From NCBI RefSeq assembly GCF_000067045.1, contig NC_010125.1:2842001-2906000 (forward strand): a stretch of 64,000 bases of DNA, read 5' to 3'. The notes below the pieces were generated by a model that made no database searches, had not been told where the DNA came from, and worked only from the letters and a program-made list of their open reading frames with translations. This DNA comes from Gluconacetobacter diazotrophicus PA1 5. Lineage in GTDB: Bacteria; Pseudomonadota; Alphaproteobacteria; Acetobacterales; Acetobacteraceae. A program made the position numbers and the translations under genes. Positions 42,125-49,699 of the stretch are shown in pieces (the first letter of the stretch is position 1; the number at the start of each line of letters is the position of its first letter).

Positions 42125-42344
42125 GCCCCCCTCCCCCGATATGTCATGGATTCGACCCAGTATCCGGTGCGAAACCGGAACGGGTAGTCCCGAAGACTCA
42201 GGGAGGTGATCCCGCAAATATCCGGCCTGATCGGGATCATTTGGAGGGAGATGAAGGATTCAGGCAGCATGAGCGTGAAAGGCCGGCTTTTCCGGCATTA
42301 CGTGATGCGCGCGGCACATCACTCCGGCGGGAGAGAAACCGTCC

Positions 42345-42375
42345 GTGTATTATAATACGTAGCGCGATAATACAC
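42345..42375. promoter_or_regulatory. Operator/promoter of the XRE regulator
   Basis: GTGTATTAT (42345-42353) and ATAATACAC (42367-42375) are perfect 9-bp arms; inside lies the palindrome TATTATAATA. The region is AT-rich and is placed 20 bp upstream of the XRE start, which suggests autoregulation. Confidence 0.65.
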
Positions 42376-42395
42376 AAATCGTTCCTATCCTGCGG

Positions 42396-42629
42396 ATGGA
42401 CATCCGAGGACTTTTCGGCGCGAACGTGAGGCGCCTACGACGCGCCGCCGGTCTCAGCCAGGAAGTCCTGGCGGAACGGATGGGCGTGGACCGCGCCTAT
42501 ATCAGCTGGATCGAGACCGGGCGCCAGAACGCGACGCTGCTTTCGTTATGGCATGCGTCACAGGCACTCAACGTACGCCCGGCGGCATTACTGGATGAAA
42601 ATCAGGTTCCGGCGGACGATCAGAAATAG
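42396..42629 (+). CDS. XRE-family transcriptional regulator (77 aa)
   Basis: Single helix-turn-helix domain: LFGANVRRLRRAAGLSQEVLAERMGVDRAYISWIETGRQNATLLSLWHASQALNVRPAALL. Cro/C1 type repressor. It diverges from the rep/tra operon and probably controls it through the inverted repeats at 42345-42375. Well-formed and complete. Confidence 0.9.
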   Translation: MDIRGLFGANVRRLRRAAGLSQEVLAERMGVDRAYISWIETGRQNATLLSLWHASQALNVRPAALLDENQVPADDQK

Positions 42630-42655
42630 GGTTCCTTGACCCACCCTCTCCGCCC

Positions 42656-42811
42656 TCAATGGGGCGGTGTCGGCCTGTCTGCTTCGACGTTACCCTGCCG
42701 GACAAGCGCCTCTTTCAGTTCGCGCTCGATCTGTCGGCGCTCGCGTTTGCTGAGATGAAAGCTGGTCAGTTCGGCGCGCAGCATCTGGATGTGGTCGTGT
42801 AGCGTGGTCAT
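42656..42811 (-). CDS. Small charged helical protein (51 aa)
   Basis: ORF from ATG 42811 after AAGGAACAGG. The product (MTTLHDHIQMLRAELTSFHL ... ERELKEALVRQGN) is mostly one amphipathic, highly charged helix, likely a coiled coil, with a DRPTPPH tail. It is convergent with the XRE gene. No family recognised. Good ribosome-binding site and composition support a real small gene. Confidence 0.6.
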   Translation of the reverse strand: MTTLHDHIQMLRAELTSFHLSKRERRQIERELKEALVRQGNVEADRPTPPH

Positions 42812-43095
42812 CGTCCTGTTCCTTTCGTTTCTCGAAGACAGGACGGACGGCTCATGCCGGGGCGGACCGGGTCAGGGATCGCCGCAGGCGACCGGCTCGC
42901 CGGCGCGTGGGGGAGCCGATTTTGTTCGGCGTGCCCGGCACGGGTGCGTCGGGCAAAATTGGGGGGACCACGTGTCCTTGACGCGGTTCGCCCTCGCGCA
43001 TGGTACAATGGGAAGGCTGAGGGAAAGCCTCGCGTTTCTCCTGCGTCTCACGTCGGGCGACCAGCACGATCGTCCGCACCCCGGAAGATCACGCG
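42812..43095. other. Intergenic region, no gene seen
   Basis: GC-rich stretch between the small ORF and the terminator of the DUF736 gene. No ORF with recognisable product. Confidence 0.4.
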
Positions 43096-43138
43096 AAAAA
43101 AAGACCCGGAAGGCCCCGCTCGGAGAGACCGGGCGGGG
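43096..43138 (-). terminator. Rho-independent terminator after DUF736 copy 2
   Basis: On the minus strand, CCCCGCCCGG / CCGAGCGGGG (43138-43114, one wobble pair), a short GC-rich stretch, then seven T (43102-43096). Confidence 0.72.
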
Positions 43139-43153
43139 TTGGGTGTGGGAGGT

Positions 43154-43477
43154 TCAGTCCCCGTTCCGGCTGCGGGGCCGGGTCCAGATCAGGGAGTAGC
43201 CCTCGCCGTCCTCGTCGGTGAACAGGTTGGCGAAGATCGGGGCGGCGAAGGAGGGATCGTCCAGCTTCAGGCTCAGATAAGTGCGACCCTCGCTGGAGCG
43301 GCGGGTCCAGGCCGCACCGAGTTCAACCCTACCCAGATAGACGCGGTAGTTGGGGGCGTTGTCGTTGGGACGGTTGGTTTCGGCCACCAGGCGGACGTTG
43401 CGGGCCTGCAGGGCCAGGGTGACGATTTCGCCTTCGAAGCCTTCGCCCACCTTCTTGAAGGAACCGATGTTAGCCAT
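43154..43477 (-). CDS. DUF736 family protein, copy 2 (107 aa)
   Basis: MANIGSFKKVGEGFEGEIVTLALQARNVRLVAE, YRVYLGRVELGAAWTRRSSEGRTYLSLKLDDPSFAAPIFANLF is a textbook DUF736 sequence and closer to the family consensus than copy 1. It is preceded by leader L4 and followed by a terminator, so it forms a single-gene unit. Confidence 0.92.
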   Translation of the reverse strand: MANIGSFKKVGEGFEGEIVTLALQARNVRLVAETNRPNDNAPNYRVYLGRVELGAAWTRRSSEGRTYLSLKLDDPSFAAPIFANLFTDEDGEGYSLIWTRPRSRNGD

Positions 43478-43544
43478 TGTCGTATCTCCATGCTGTTATC
43501 GGGCCGCGACCACCGTGGCCTCGATGGCGATCGACCAGCCGGAG

Positions 43545-43660
43545 GCGAGCGGCAGAGCACCCCGCAGGGGCCGCAGCGCAGCGGAGGACGGCAGGGCCAG
43601 AACTTTCTTGTCTCGCGAGGAATGGCGGCGCAGCCGACAGGGGAAGAAAGTTCTGGAACG
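43545..43660 (-). promoter_or_regulatory. Structured leader element L4 upstream of DUF736
   Basis: Arms CCAGAACTTTCTT (43597-43609) and AAGAAAGTTCTGG (43644-43656), perfect 13-bp complement across 34 bp. The loop ends in CTCGCGAGAC in the sense direction, and the flank CCCTGCCGTCC...CGCTGCGCTGCGGCC matches leaders L1-L3, but the arm sequences are entirely different. Confidence 0.7.
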
Positions 43661-44236
43661 CCGTTGCGGCCAGCCGATCGAGGCGCAGCCGGTCTTCGGC
43701 TAGATCAGCCATCCGACAGAGGCCATGGTGTGCGGACCCGACAGCCCCCAAGGAGATACGATGCCGGCATGACCGGTCCCTCAGAGGGTGACGATGCGAT
43801 CTGGTGCGAGACTGTCACGCTGACATTGTGGGAAACTGGCTCCGTCCGGTGGTCGTTTTTGCCGTCCCCGATGTTACGCCCCCTTTTCACCCGCTCATGG
43901 GCAGGGTTGCGTTGTGCGGTGCGACAGGCCCCGGCTCCCGGCACAGGCGCATCCCTTCAAAGCGGGCCGGATGATTCCTCGTTCGCTGTCTGCCGTCCCG
44001 GCCCTTTCACCGATGGGGATGACATGGGCTTTCCATCCATGGACCGTCCCCGCAGGCGCACGGGGCTGCCATCGAACTCCGTTCCGCCGGTTCTCCGGGC
44101 GGGGCCTTCCGGGGGGTGGGCAAACGTGCCTTCCGCCATCAGACGCGCAGCGTCTGGGGAGCCCGACGTCATTGCGGCCCAGGGATCTGGCAGCAGATGT
44201 CAGGCCGCTTTCATGAAACAGTCATGGGAATGGCGC
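43661..44236. other. Region without recognisable gene
   Basis: Open frames exist because of high GC (one reaches 502 codons on the plus strand) but none gives a familiar or protein-like sequence. Possibly degenerate. Confidence 0.4.
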
Positions 44237-45172
44237 TCACGCGCCAGCCTCCTTGCGGAACCGCCAGACCGGGATGCCCATCTGCTTCGCCTTGTCGGCC
44301 AGATTGTCCTGAATGCCCGATCCCGGAAACACCATGACACCGACAGGCAGGACTTTCAGTAGGGCGTCGTTACGCCGGAACGGGGCTGCCTTGCCATGCC
44401 GGTTCCAGTCGGGTTTGAAGGCAATCTGCGGAATTTCGCGGTGATCAGCCCAGCGGGAGGCGATGAATTCCGCGCCCTTGGGCGAGCCGCCATGTAGCAG
44501 CACCATGTCGGGATGCTTCTCGCGCACCTTGTCCAGACGGTTCCAGATCAGGAGATGGTCCTCGTAGTCGAGTCCACCGGTGACCGCGACCTTGGGGCCA
44601 GCCGGCACCAGCAGCTCCGTTTCAGCTTTCCTGCGGGCGTTGAGAAAATCACGGCTGTCAATCATCGACGCCGTCAGCGTGCTGCGGCTGACCAGCGAGC
44701 CTGAGCGTGGCCGCCAGGGTGACATCGTCAGGCGTTCGAACTGGTCGCAGGCGAGATCACGGAAGATCTCGTAAGCGTTGCGTCGTTCCAGCAGGGTCAG
44801 TCCCTCGGCGGTGAGGCGCTCCAGTTCCACCGAACGGATCTCGCTGCCATCCTGCTCCTGCTGGCTGCGTTTCTGCGCCTGCTCGTTGCGATCGAGATCA
44901 CGCTCCACCTGCCCGACCATGCGGTGGAAGACATTGACGGCGGACCAGAGCAGCGGTTCGAGATCGGGTTCCAGCCGGGTGTCGGTCAGCGTGGCTGACA
45001 GGGCGTCGAAGATGTCAGCCACAGCACCCTCGATCTGGCTGGCGTCGGGCAGCGGCCTTGGGTCCGGCTCGTCCTCGAAGGGACGGTGGCCGTAAAGCTG
45101 GAGTTCCGCCAGCACATGGGCGGTGGAAGAGGTGGCGTGGGCGGGTTCGAAATCGTCCTGTGGGCGGGTCAT
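44237..45172 (-). CDS. DUF2493 (YspA-like, SLOG-superfamily) protein (311 aa)
   Basis: The C-terminal domain begins KVAVTGGLDYEDHLLIWNRLDKVREKHPDMVLLHGGSPKGAEFIASRWADHREIPQIAFKPDW; the TGG and HGGSPKGAE motifs mark the DUF2493/YspA group of SLOG nucleotide-binding proteins. The N-terminal half (residues about 1-170) is helical with a Glu/Arg/Gln-rich stretch. SLOG proteins may sense or process nucleotide derivatives. Here the function is unknown, though plasmid association is typical. The start follows GGAGGACAGACCC. It has its own leader L2. Confidence 0.85.
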   Translation of the reverse strand: MTRPQDDFEPAHATSSTAHVLAELQLYGHRPFEDEPDPRPLPDASQIEGAVADIFDALSATLTDTRLEPDLEPLLWSAVNVFHRMVGQVERDLDRNEQAQKRSQQEQDGSEIRSVELERLTAEGLTLLERRNAYEIFRDLACDQFERLTMSPWRPRSGSLVSRSTLTASMIDSRDFLNARRKAETELLVPAGPKVAVTGGLDYEDHLLIWNRLDKVREKHPDMVLLHGGSPKGAEFIASRWADHREIPQIAFKPDWNRHGKAAPFRRNDALLKVLPVGVMVFPGSGIQDNLADKAKQMGIPVWRFRKEAGA

Positions 45173-45191
45173 GGGTCTGTCCTCCGGTTCT

Positions 45192-45401
45192 GGCCGCGCC
45201 CCTCGCGGCCTTTCCGGGGGCGGACAGCGGCAGACGAAGGCCGGGCCGGAACCGCGCAACGCGCGGCCGGAACGCAGTGGAGGATGGCAGGGAGACGGCT
45301 ATTTTGCTTCGCGATGCAAAGCGCGGCACGCGCGGCGGAAAATAACCGTCTCCGCCATTGCAGGCCCGGTCTGGCTGACGCCCGCTCCCCTTCCTGAAAG
45401 G
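45192..45401 (-). promoter_or_regulatory. Structured leader element L2 upstream of DUF2493
   Basis: Sense-strand arms GAGACGGTTATTTT and AAAATAGCCGTCTC pair over 14 positions with one G-U. The loop ends in GCATCGCGAAGC, then comes CCTGCCATCC. Directly precedes the DUF2493 start. Confidence 0.72.
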
Positions 45402-45486
45402 CCGCGGACGCGCCCCATCCGGAAACAGGACAGCCCCGCGCTACACCGGAAAGAAGACGGACCTCACATTCTCTTCCCGGCCCGGC

Positions 45487-45638
45487 TCAGTGCGTGACCG
45501 GATGCAGGAACCGGACCACGTCCTGCGGGGCAAGCTGGGGATGCGGATCGCCGATTTGCCCAAGCCGAGATAGCGCAAATACTGTGAAATCCCCAGAGCG
45601 TGAAGCCAAGCCTCATCGGCCCCGGTCGGTCTGTTTGG
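45487..45638 (-). pseudogene. Toprim gene 3' remnant
   Basis: Translated pieces resemble the Toprim protein C-terminus (YLGLGK.., RFLHPVTH) but with indels; compare 46834-46925. Left over at the junction of the tandem duplication. Confidence 0.6.
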
Positions 45639-46519
45639 CTTGTCGGCCAGATTGTCCTGAATGCCCGATCCCGGAAACACCATGACGCCGACGGGCAGGA
45701 CTTTCAGCAGGGCATCGTTCCGCCGGAACGGGGCGGCCTTGCCGTGCCGGTTCCAGTCCGGTTTGAAGGCGATCTGCGCGACCTCGCGATGATCGGCCCA
45801 GCGGGAGGCGATAAATTCCGCCCCCTTGGGTGAGCCGCCATGCAGCAGCACCATGTCGGGGTGCTTTTCGCGCACCTTGTCGAGACGATTCCAGATCAGG
45901 TGATGGTCCTCGTAATCGAGACCGCCGGTCACCGCGACCTTCGGTCCGGGAGGCACGAGCAGTTCGGTTTCGGCCTTGCGGCGGGCGTTGAGGAAATCAC
46001 GGCTGTCGATCATGGACGCCGTCAGGGTGCTGCGGCTGACCAGCGAACCTGAGCGCGGTCGCCAGGGCGACATCGTCAGGCGCTCGAACTGGTCGCAGGC
46101 GAGGTCGCGGAAGATCTCGTAAGCGTTGCGTCGTTCCAGCAGGGTCAGCCCCTCGGCGATGAGGCGTTCCAGTTCCACCGAGCGGATCTCGCTGCCATCC
46201 TGTTCCTGCTGGCTGCGTTTCTGCGCCGTCTCGTTGCGGTCAAGATCGCGCTCCACCTGCCCGACCATACGGTGAAAGACATTGACGGTGGACCAGAGCA
46301 GCGGTTCGAGATCGGGTTCCAGCCTTGTGTCGGTCAGAGTGGCTGACAGGGCATCGAAGATGTCAGCGACCGCGCCCTCGATCTGGCTGGCGTCGGGCAA
46401 GGGCCTCGGATCCGGCTCATCCTCGAAGGGACGGTGGCCGTAAAGCTGGAGTTCCGCCAGCACGTGGGCGGCGGAAGAGGTGGCGTGGGCGGGTCGAAAT
46501 CGTCCTGTGGGCGGGTCAT
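45639..46519 (-). pseudogene. Decayed second copy of the DUF2493 gene
   Basis: Matches 44291-45172 closely, including KVAVTGGLDYEDH and HGGSPKGAEFIASRWADHREVAQIAFKPDWN. One base is missing near codon 9 (GAACCC in the intact copy, GACCC here), so the natural start runs into DPPTPPLPPP. The last 20 codons are replaced after QDNLADK by remnant Toprim sequence. Both ends are therefore broken, although the centre is open. Confidence 0.82.
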
Positions 46520-46538
46520 GGGTCTGTCCTCCGGTTCT

Positions 46539-46748
46539 GGCCGCGCCCCTCGCGGCCTTTCCGGGGGCGGACAGCGGCAGACGAAGGCCGGGCCGGAACC
46601 GCGCAACGCGCGGCCGGAACGCAGTGGAGGATGGCAGGGAGACGGCTATTTTGCTTCGCGATGCAAAGCGCGGCACGCGCGGCGGAAAATAACCGTCTCC
46701 GCCATTGCAGGCCCGGTCTGGCTGACGCCCGCTCCCCTTCCTGAAAGG
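46539..46748 (-). promoter_or_regulatory. Structured leader element L3 (duplicate of L2)
   Basis: Same sequence and arms as L2 at an offset of 1346-1347 bp, upstream of the decayed DUF2493 copy. Confidence 0.72.
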
Positions 46749-46833
46749 CCGCGGACGCGCCCCATCCGGAAACAGGACAGCCCCGCGCTACACCGGAAAG
46801 AAGACGGACCTCACATCCTCTTCCCGGCCCGCC

Positions 46834-47916
46834 TCAGTGCGTGACCGGATGCAGGAACCGCACCACGTCCTGCGGGGCAAGCTGGGGATGCAGGATCGCC
46901 CGCATCGCCCCACGCCCGAGATAGCGCAGATCATCGTTGAAATCCGCCAGACGCGGTGAGAGCACAAGGCACTCGATCCCGGCCTCCTGCGTCCGGGTCT
47001 GCAGGGTCGTCACCGCATGGTCTCCGGCCGGATCGTCATCGCGCAGCACGTAGAGGCGGCGCAGCGTGGGCGGAAACGTCATCGCGGCGAGATGCGCCGA
47101 GGACAGGCAGGCGGCCAGCGGCAGATCGGGCACGATCTCATGGAGCGAGAGCACCGTCTCGATGCCCTCGCCCGCCGCCTGAACGTCGGCTGACGCACCA
47201 AAGCGCACGGCGTGGCCGAGCAGGTCGCCCATGGCCCGACGGGGCATGGCGACGGGGGCCTTGCCCTTGCCGTCCCGCGGCGCCAGCCAAGTGCGATGGA
47301 CGCCGGTAACGCGACCATCAAGATCGGTGACGGCGGCAATCATCGCGGGCCAGGTCTCGGTCGGACTATCGGCATCGGCGCGGTAGTAGCAATCCGGGTG
47401 AAAACGCAGGGATGACAGGTCCGTCAGGCGGGTAAGGTCACGATGGCGCAGCCAGGTTTCCGCCAAGGTGCCCGCAATCGGGCGGGACATGACCCAGAGC
47501 CGACGCGCGGCGTCTGCGGTGCCAGATGCCTGCCCGGAAGTATCGTGGCTGAAAGCATGAGAACGACCACGATCAGAGGCCGGTCGTGGCTCCGGTTGCG
47601 GCAGACTGAGGAAGCGCCGGGCCTCGTCGGCGACATCACGAAAATCCAGCAGCCCGAGGCTTTCACGGATGATGTCGAGCAGATCGCCATGCTGCCCCGT
47701 CGCGCCATCCGTCCATTTGCCCGCGCGGCCACGCCCGTCCGGTCCACCATGCAGGCGGACATAGAGCGACCGCCCCGGGGTGTTATGAACATCCCCGACC
47801 AGCCAGTAATTGCCGTGCCGCCGCCCGACCGAGAGGTAATGCCGACAGACCGCCTCGGCGTTCTCGGCCAGCCTGCGGGCCAGATCGCCAGCATCCCATG
47901 ACTGCGCGTTGGTCAT
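46834..47916 (-). CDS. Toprim-domain (DnaG-like, DUF7146) protein, copy 2 (360 aa)
   Basis: Same architecture as copy 1 at 35412: DLARRLAENAEAVCRHYLSVGRRHGNYWLVGDV, QHGDLLDIIRESLGLLDF, then Toprim motifs QAAGEGIETVLSLHE and YVLRDDDPAGDHAV. About three quarters of residues agree by eye with copy 1, so the two are diverged paralogues, not a recent duplicate. ATG 47916 follows GGGAGGGGGAG. Confidence 0.87.
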   Translation of the reverse strand: MTNAQSWDAGDLARRLAENAEAVCRHYLSVGRRHGNYWLVGDVHNTPGRSLYVRLHGGPDGRGRAGKWTDGATGQHGDLLDIIRESLGLLDFRDVADEARRFLSLPQPEPRPASDRGRSHAFSHDTSGQASGTADAARRLWVMSRPIAGTLAETWLRHRDLTRLTDLSSLRFHPDCYYRADADSPTETWPAMIAAVTDLDGRVTGVHRTWLAPRDGKGKAPVAMPRRAMGDLLGHAVRFGASADVQAAGEGIETVLSLHEIVPDLPLAACLSSAHLAAMTFPPTLRRLYVLRDDDPAGDHAVTTLQTRTQEAGIECLVLSPRLADFNDDLRYLGRGAMRAILHPQLAPQDVVRFLHPVTH

Positions 47917-48005
47917 CTCCCCCTCCCTGCAGGCTTGATGCCGCCATGATTCCCCCGTAACGGCAGAGGCAACGGGCACAGGCCCGAATGCAAAAGGATA
48001 GTTTC

Positions 48006-48281
48006 ATGAAGATTGCCGATCTGGTCGATCATATCGCCACCACCACCGACATAAGCAAAACCGATACCCGCAAGGTGCTGGACGCCCTGGTCGAGGCGAT
48101 GACCGCTGCCGCCAAAGCGGGTGACGAAATCACCCTGCCGAACTTCGGCAAGTTCAAGGTCAGGGAAGTCGCCGCCCGCGAAGGCCGCAACCCGGCCACG
48201 GGTGCGACCATCCAGATCGCAGCCTCGCGCAAGCTGGCCTTCACGCCAGCCAAGGCACTCAAGGACAGCCTGAACGACTGA
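48006..48281 (+). CDS. HU-family DNA-binding protein (91 aa)
   Basis: Complete HU/IHF fold: MKIADLVDHIATTTDISKTDTRKVLDALVEAM, GDEITLPNFGKFKVREVAAREGRNPATGATIQIAASRKLAFTPAKALK. The tip-of-arm proline segment (GRNPATGA) is intact. It is placed in the opposite direction between the Toprim and DUF932 genes and ends at a terminator. Likely nucleoid protein of the plasmid. Confidence 0.95.
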   Translation: MKIADLVDHIATTTDISKTDTRKVLDALVEAMTAAAKAGDEITLPNFGKFKVREVAAREGRNPATGATIQIAASRKLAFTPAKALKDSLND

Positions 48282-48300
48282 CCTGCCGACAGGCAAAAGG

Positions 48301-48321
48301 CGGCGGACCCTGTCCGCCGCC
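48301..48321 (+). terminator. Hairpin terminator after HU gene
   Basis: GCGGCGGAC-CCT-GTCCGCCGC, 9-bp perfect stem followed by CCCCTTCCCC; moderately T-rich only. Confidence 0.65.
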
Positions 48322-48358
48322 CCTTCCCCATCATGCCAGTTTCTGATGATAGACGCGT

Positions 48359-49561
48359 TCATCCGACCTTCTCCATCAGCTTGCGTGCCCTGCCCTCAAG
48401 ATCCAGCCGTGTGTCCTGGTTGGCCTTCGTCCGCGCCAGTGCGGTAATACCCTGCACGAAATCGAACACGCTTTCGGGCTTGCGGCCTTCCTCGTTCAGC
48501 ACGGTTTCGATGATCCTGGTGGTTTCCGGTTTCGAGAACCCGCGACGGCGCAGGAAACTTTCACGATCCTCATCGGTTCTGGCCACCAGCGCCTTGCGCG
48601 AAGCCTGAATGCCGGAGACGAACGAGGCTGGGTTGGCCGTGGCGAAATTCCGCAAGGCCGGTGTGGCCTGATGCACGAAACGGGACGCTGCAAACTTGCT
48701 ATGCCGGATCGTGATCTGTTCGAAATTTTCTACGCCCCAGAGCATTCTGTTTTGACACACTCCGCGCAGATAGAATGACGCAATACCAAGGCTCTTGCTG
48801 CCGACTTCGGAATTCCAGGCATAGAAGCCCCGGAAATAGAGATCGGGATCACCGTTGGGCAGACGCCCGGCTTCGATCGGGTGTGTATCGTCCACGAGGA
48901 ACAGGAACACGTCGCGGTCCGACGCATACAGCGTCGTCGTTTCCTTTGTGATGTCGACAAAAGGATTATGGGTCATGGTGGCCCAGTCGATCACACCCGG
49001 CACCTTCCAGTTGGTATCGCCTGTGCCGTCGCCGGCGATTTTGCGTACCGCGCCAACCAGTTCATGGTCCCAGATACGACCGTAATCGGGGCCGGTCACG
49101 GCGCGCAGTTCGACGCGGCCATCTTCGGTCTCCAGCGTTTTCACCAGTTCGGCGCGGTGCGACAGCAGCCCGTGCTGCAGGTTAATCGCCGCCAGTGGGG
49201 CCGGAAGGTTTCGAAGATAGGATGAAGGCGCCCCCACCAGACTGCACATCTGGCCGAAGGACCAGTGTGTGGGTGCGATCGGGTCATTCTGTCCTGGCAC
49301 GGTTAGGGTCAGGCGTTCGGCATTGTCGCGGGACGCCTCCACGCGAATGGCGCGGCTTTCCACCGTGCGTGCGGTGGCCCGATCCGCGCGCGCTAGGGTC
49401 GCGGCATGCAGCTCGGACAGGGACAGGTAGCGCTCGTCATCGGGGCGCGAGAACCATTCGGACGAAACACGGGCATTGCGCTCGCCACGGGAGGGATCAA
49501 TCCTGAAGCCGCCAGACGCGGCCCCACGGGACGCAGCGGGCAGGATGGTGGTTGTGGTCAT
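48359..49561 (-). CDS. DUF932 protein, copy 2 (400 aa)
   Basis: Nearly the same protein as 33699-34901 (differences include VD/LE near the end, and NPFVDITKE for NPYVDITRE). ATG 49561 is preceded by AGGAGAGTTTTCC as in copy 1, and the conserved leader CGGCTTCGCCT...GGTGCCGAATA also matches. The high identity compared with the diverged Toprim paralogues suggests gene conversion or recent exchange. Confidence 0.88.
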   Translation of the reverse strand: MTTTTILPAASRGAASGGFRIDPSRGERNARVSSEWFSRPDDERYLSLSELHAATLARADRATARTVESRAIRVEASRDNAERLTLTVPGQNDPIAPTHWSFGQMCSLVGAPSSYLRNLPAPLAAINLQHGLLSHRAELVKTLETEDGRVELRAVTGPDYGRIWDHELVGAVRKIAGDGTGDTNWKVPGVIDWATMTHNPFVDITKETTTLYASDRDVFLFLVDDTHPIEAGRLPNGDPDLYFRGFYAWNSEVGSKSLGIASFYLRGVCQNRMLWGVENFEQITIRHSKFAASRFVHQATPALRNFATANPASFVSGIQASRKALVARTDEDRESFLRRRGFSKPETTRIIETVLNEEGRKPESVFDFVQGITALARTKANQDTRLDLEGRARKLMEKVG

Positions 49562-49640
49562 GGAAAACTCTCCTCTGATGCCGGTTATTCGGCACCAGAG
49601 GCGAAGCCGACCTCTCCCTCTTTCCGGGGCGCCAGACATG

Positions 49641-49672
49641 AAAAAAGCGGCTTCCGGGCACCGGAAGCCGCT
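49641..49672 (-). terminator. Rho-independent terminator after parB
   Basis: AGCGGCTTCCGG-TGC-CCGGAAGCCGCT on the minus strand (12-bp perfect stem) followed by six T. Confidence 0.9.
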
Positions 49673-49699
49673 GTCTCACCATTCCAAAAATCCATTGCA

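Larger units (their letters stand above)
44291..46890. repeat. Tandem duplication of the Toprim-tail/leader/DUF2493 unit
   Basis: 44291-45550 and 45639-46895 are near-identical at an offset of about 1346-1348 bp. They include the DUF2493 gene, its leader and the last part of the Toprim gene. The copies differ by scattered substitutions and single-base indels. Confidence 0.85.

Noticed and set aside
42970-43010. TTGACG...TACAAT promoter-like sequence on the plus strand
   Set aside because: Spacer is 20 bp, too long for a standard sigma-70 promoter, and no plus-strand gene follows.
42854-44362. 502-codon plus-strand ORF
   Set aside because: It runs antisense to DUF736 and DUF2493, has low-complexity composition and shows no motif. 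Open only because of high GC.
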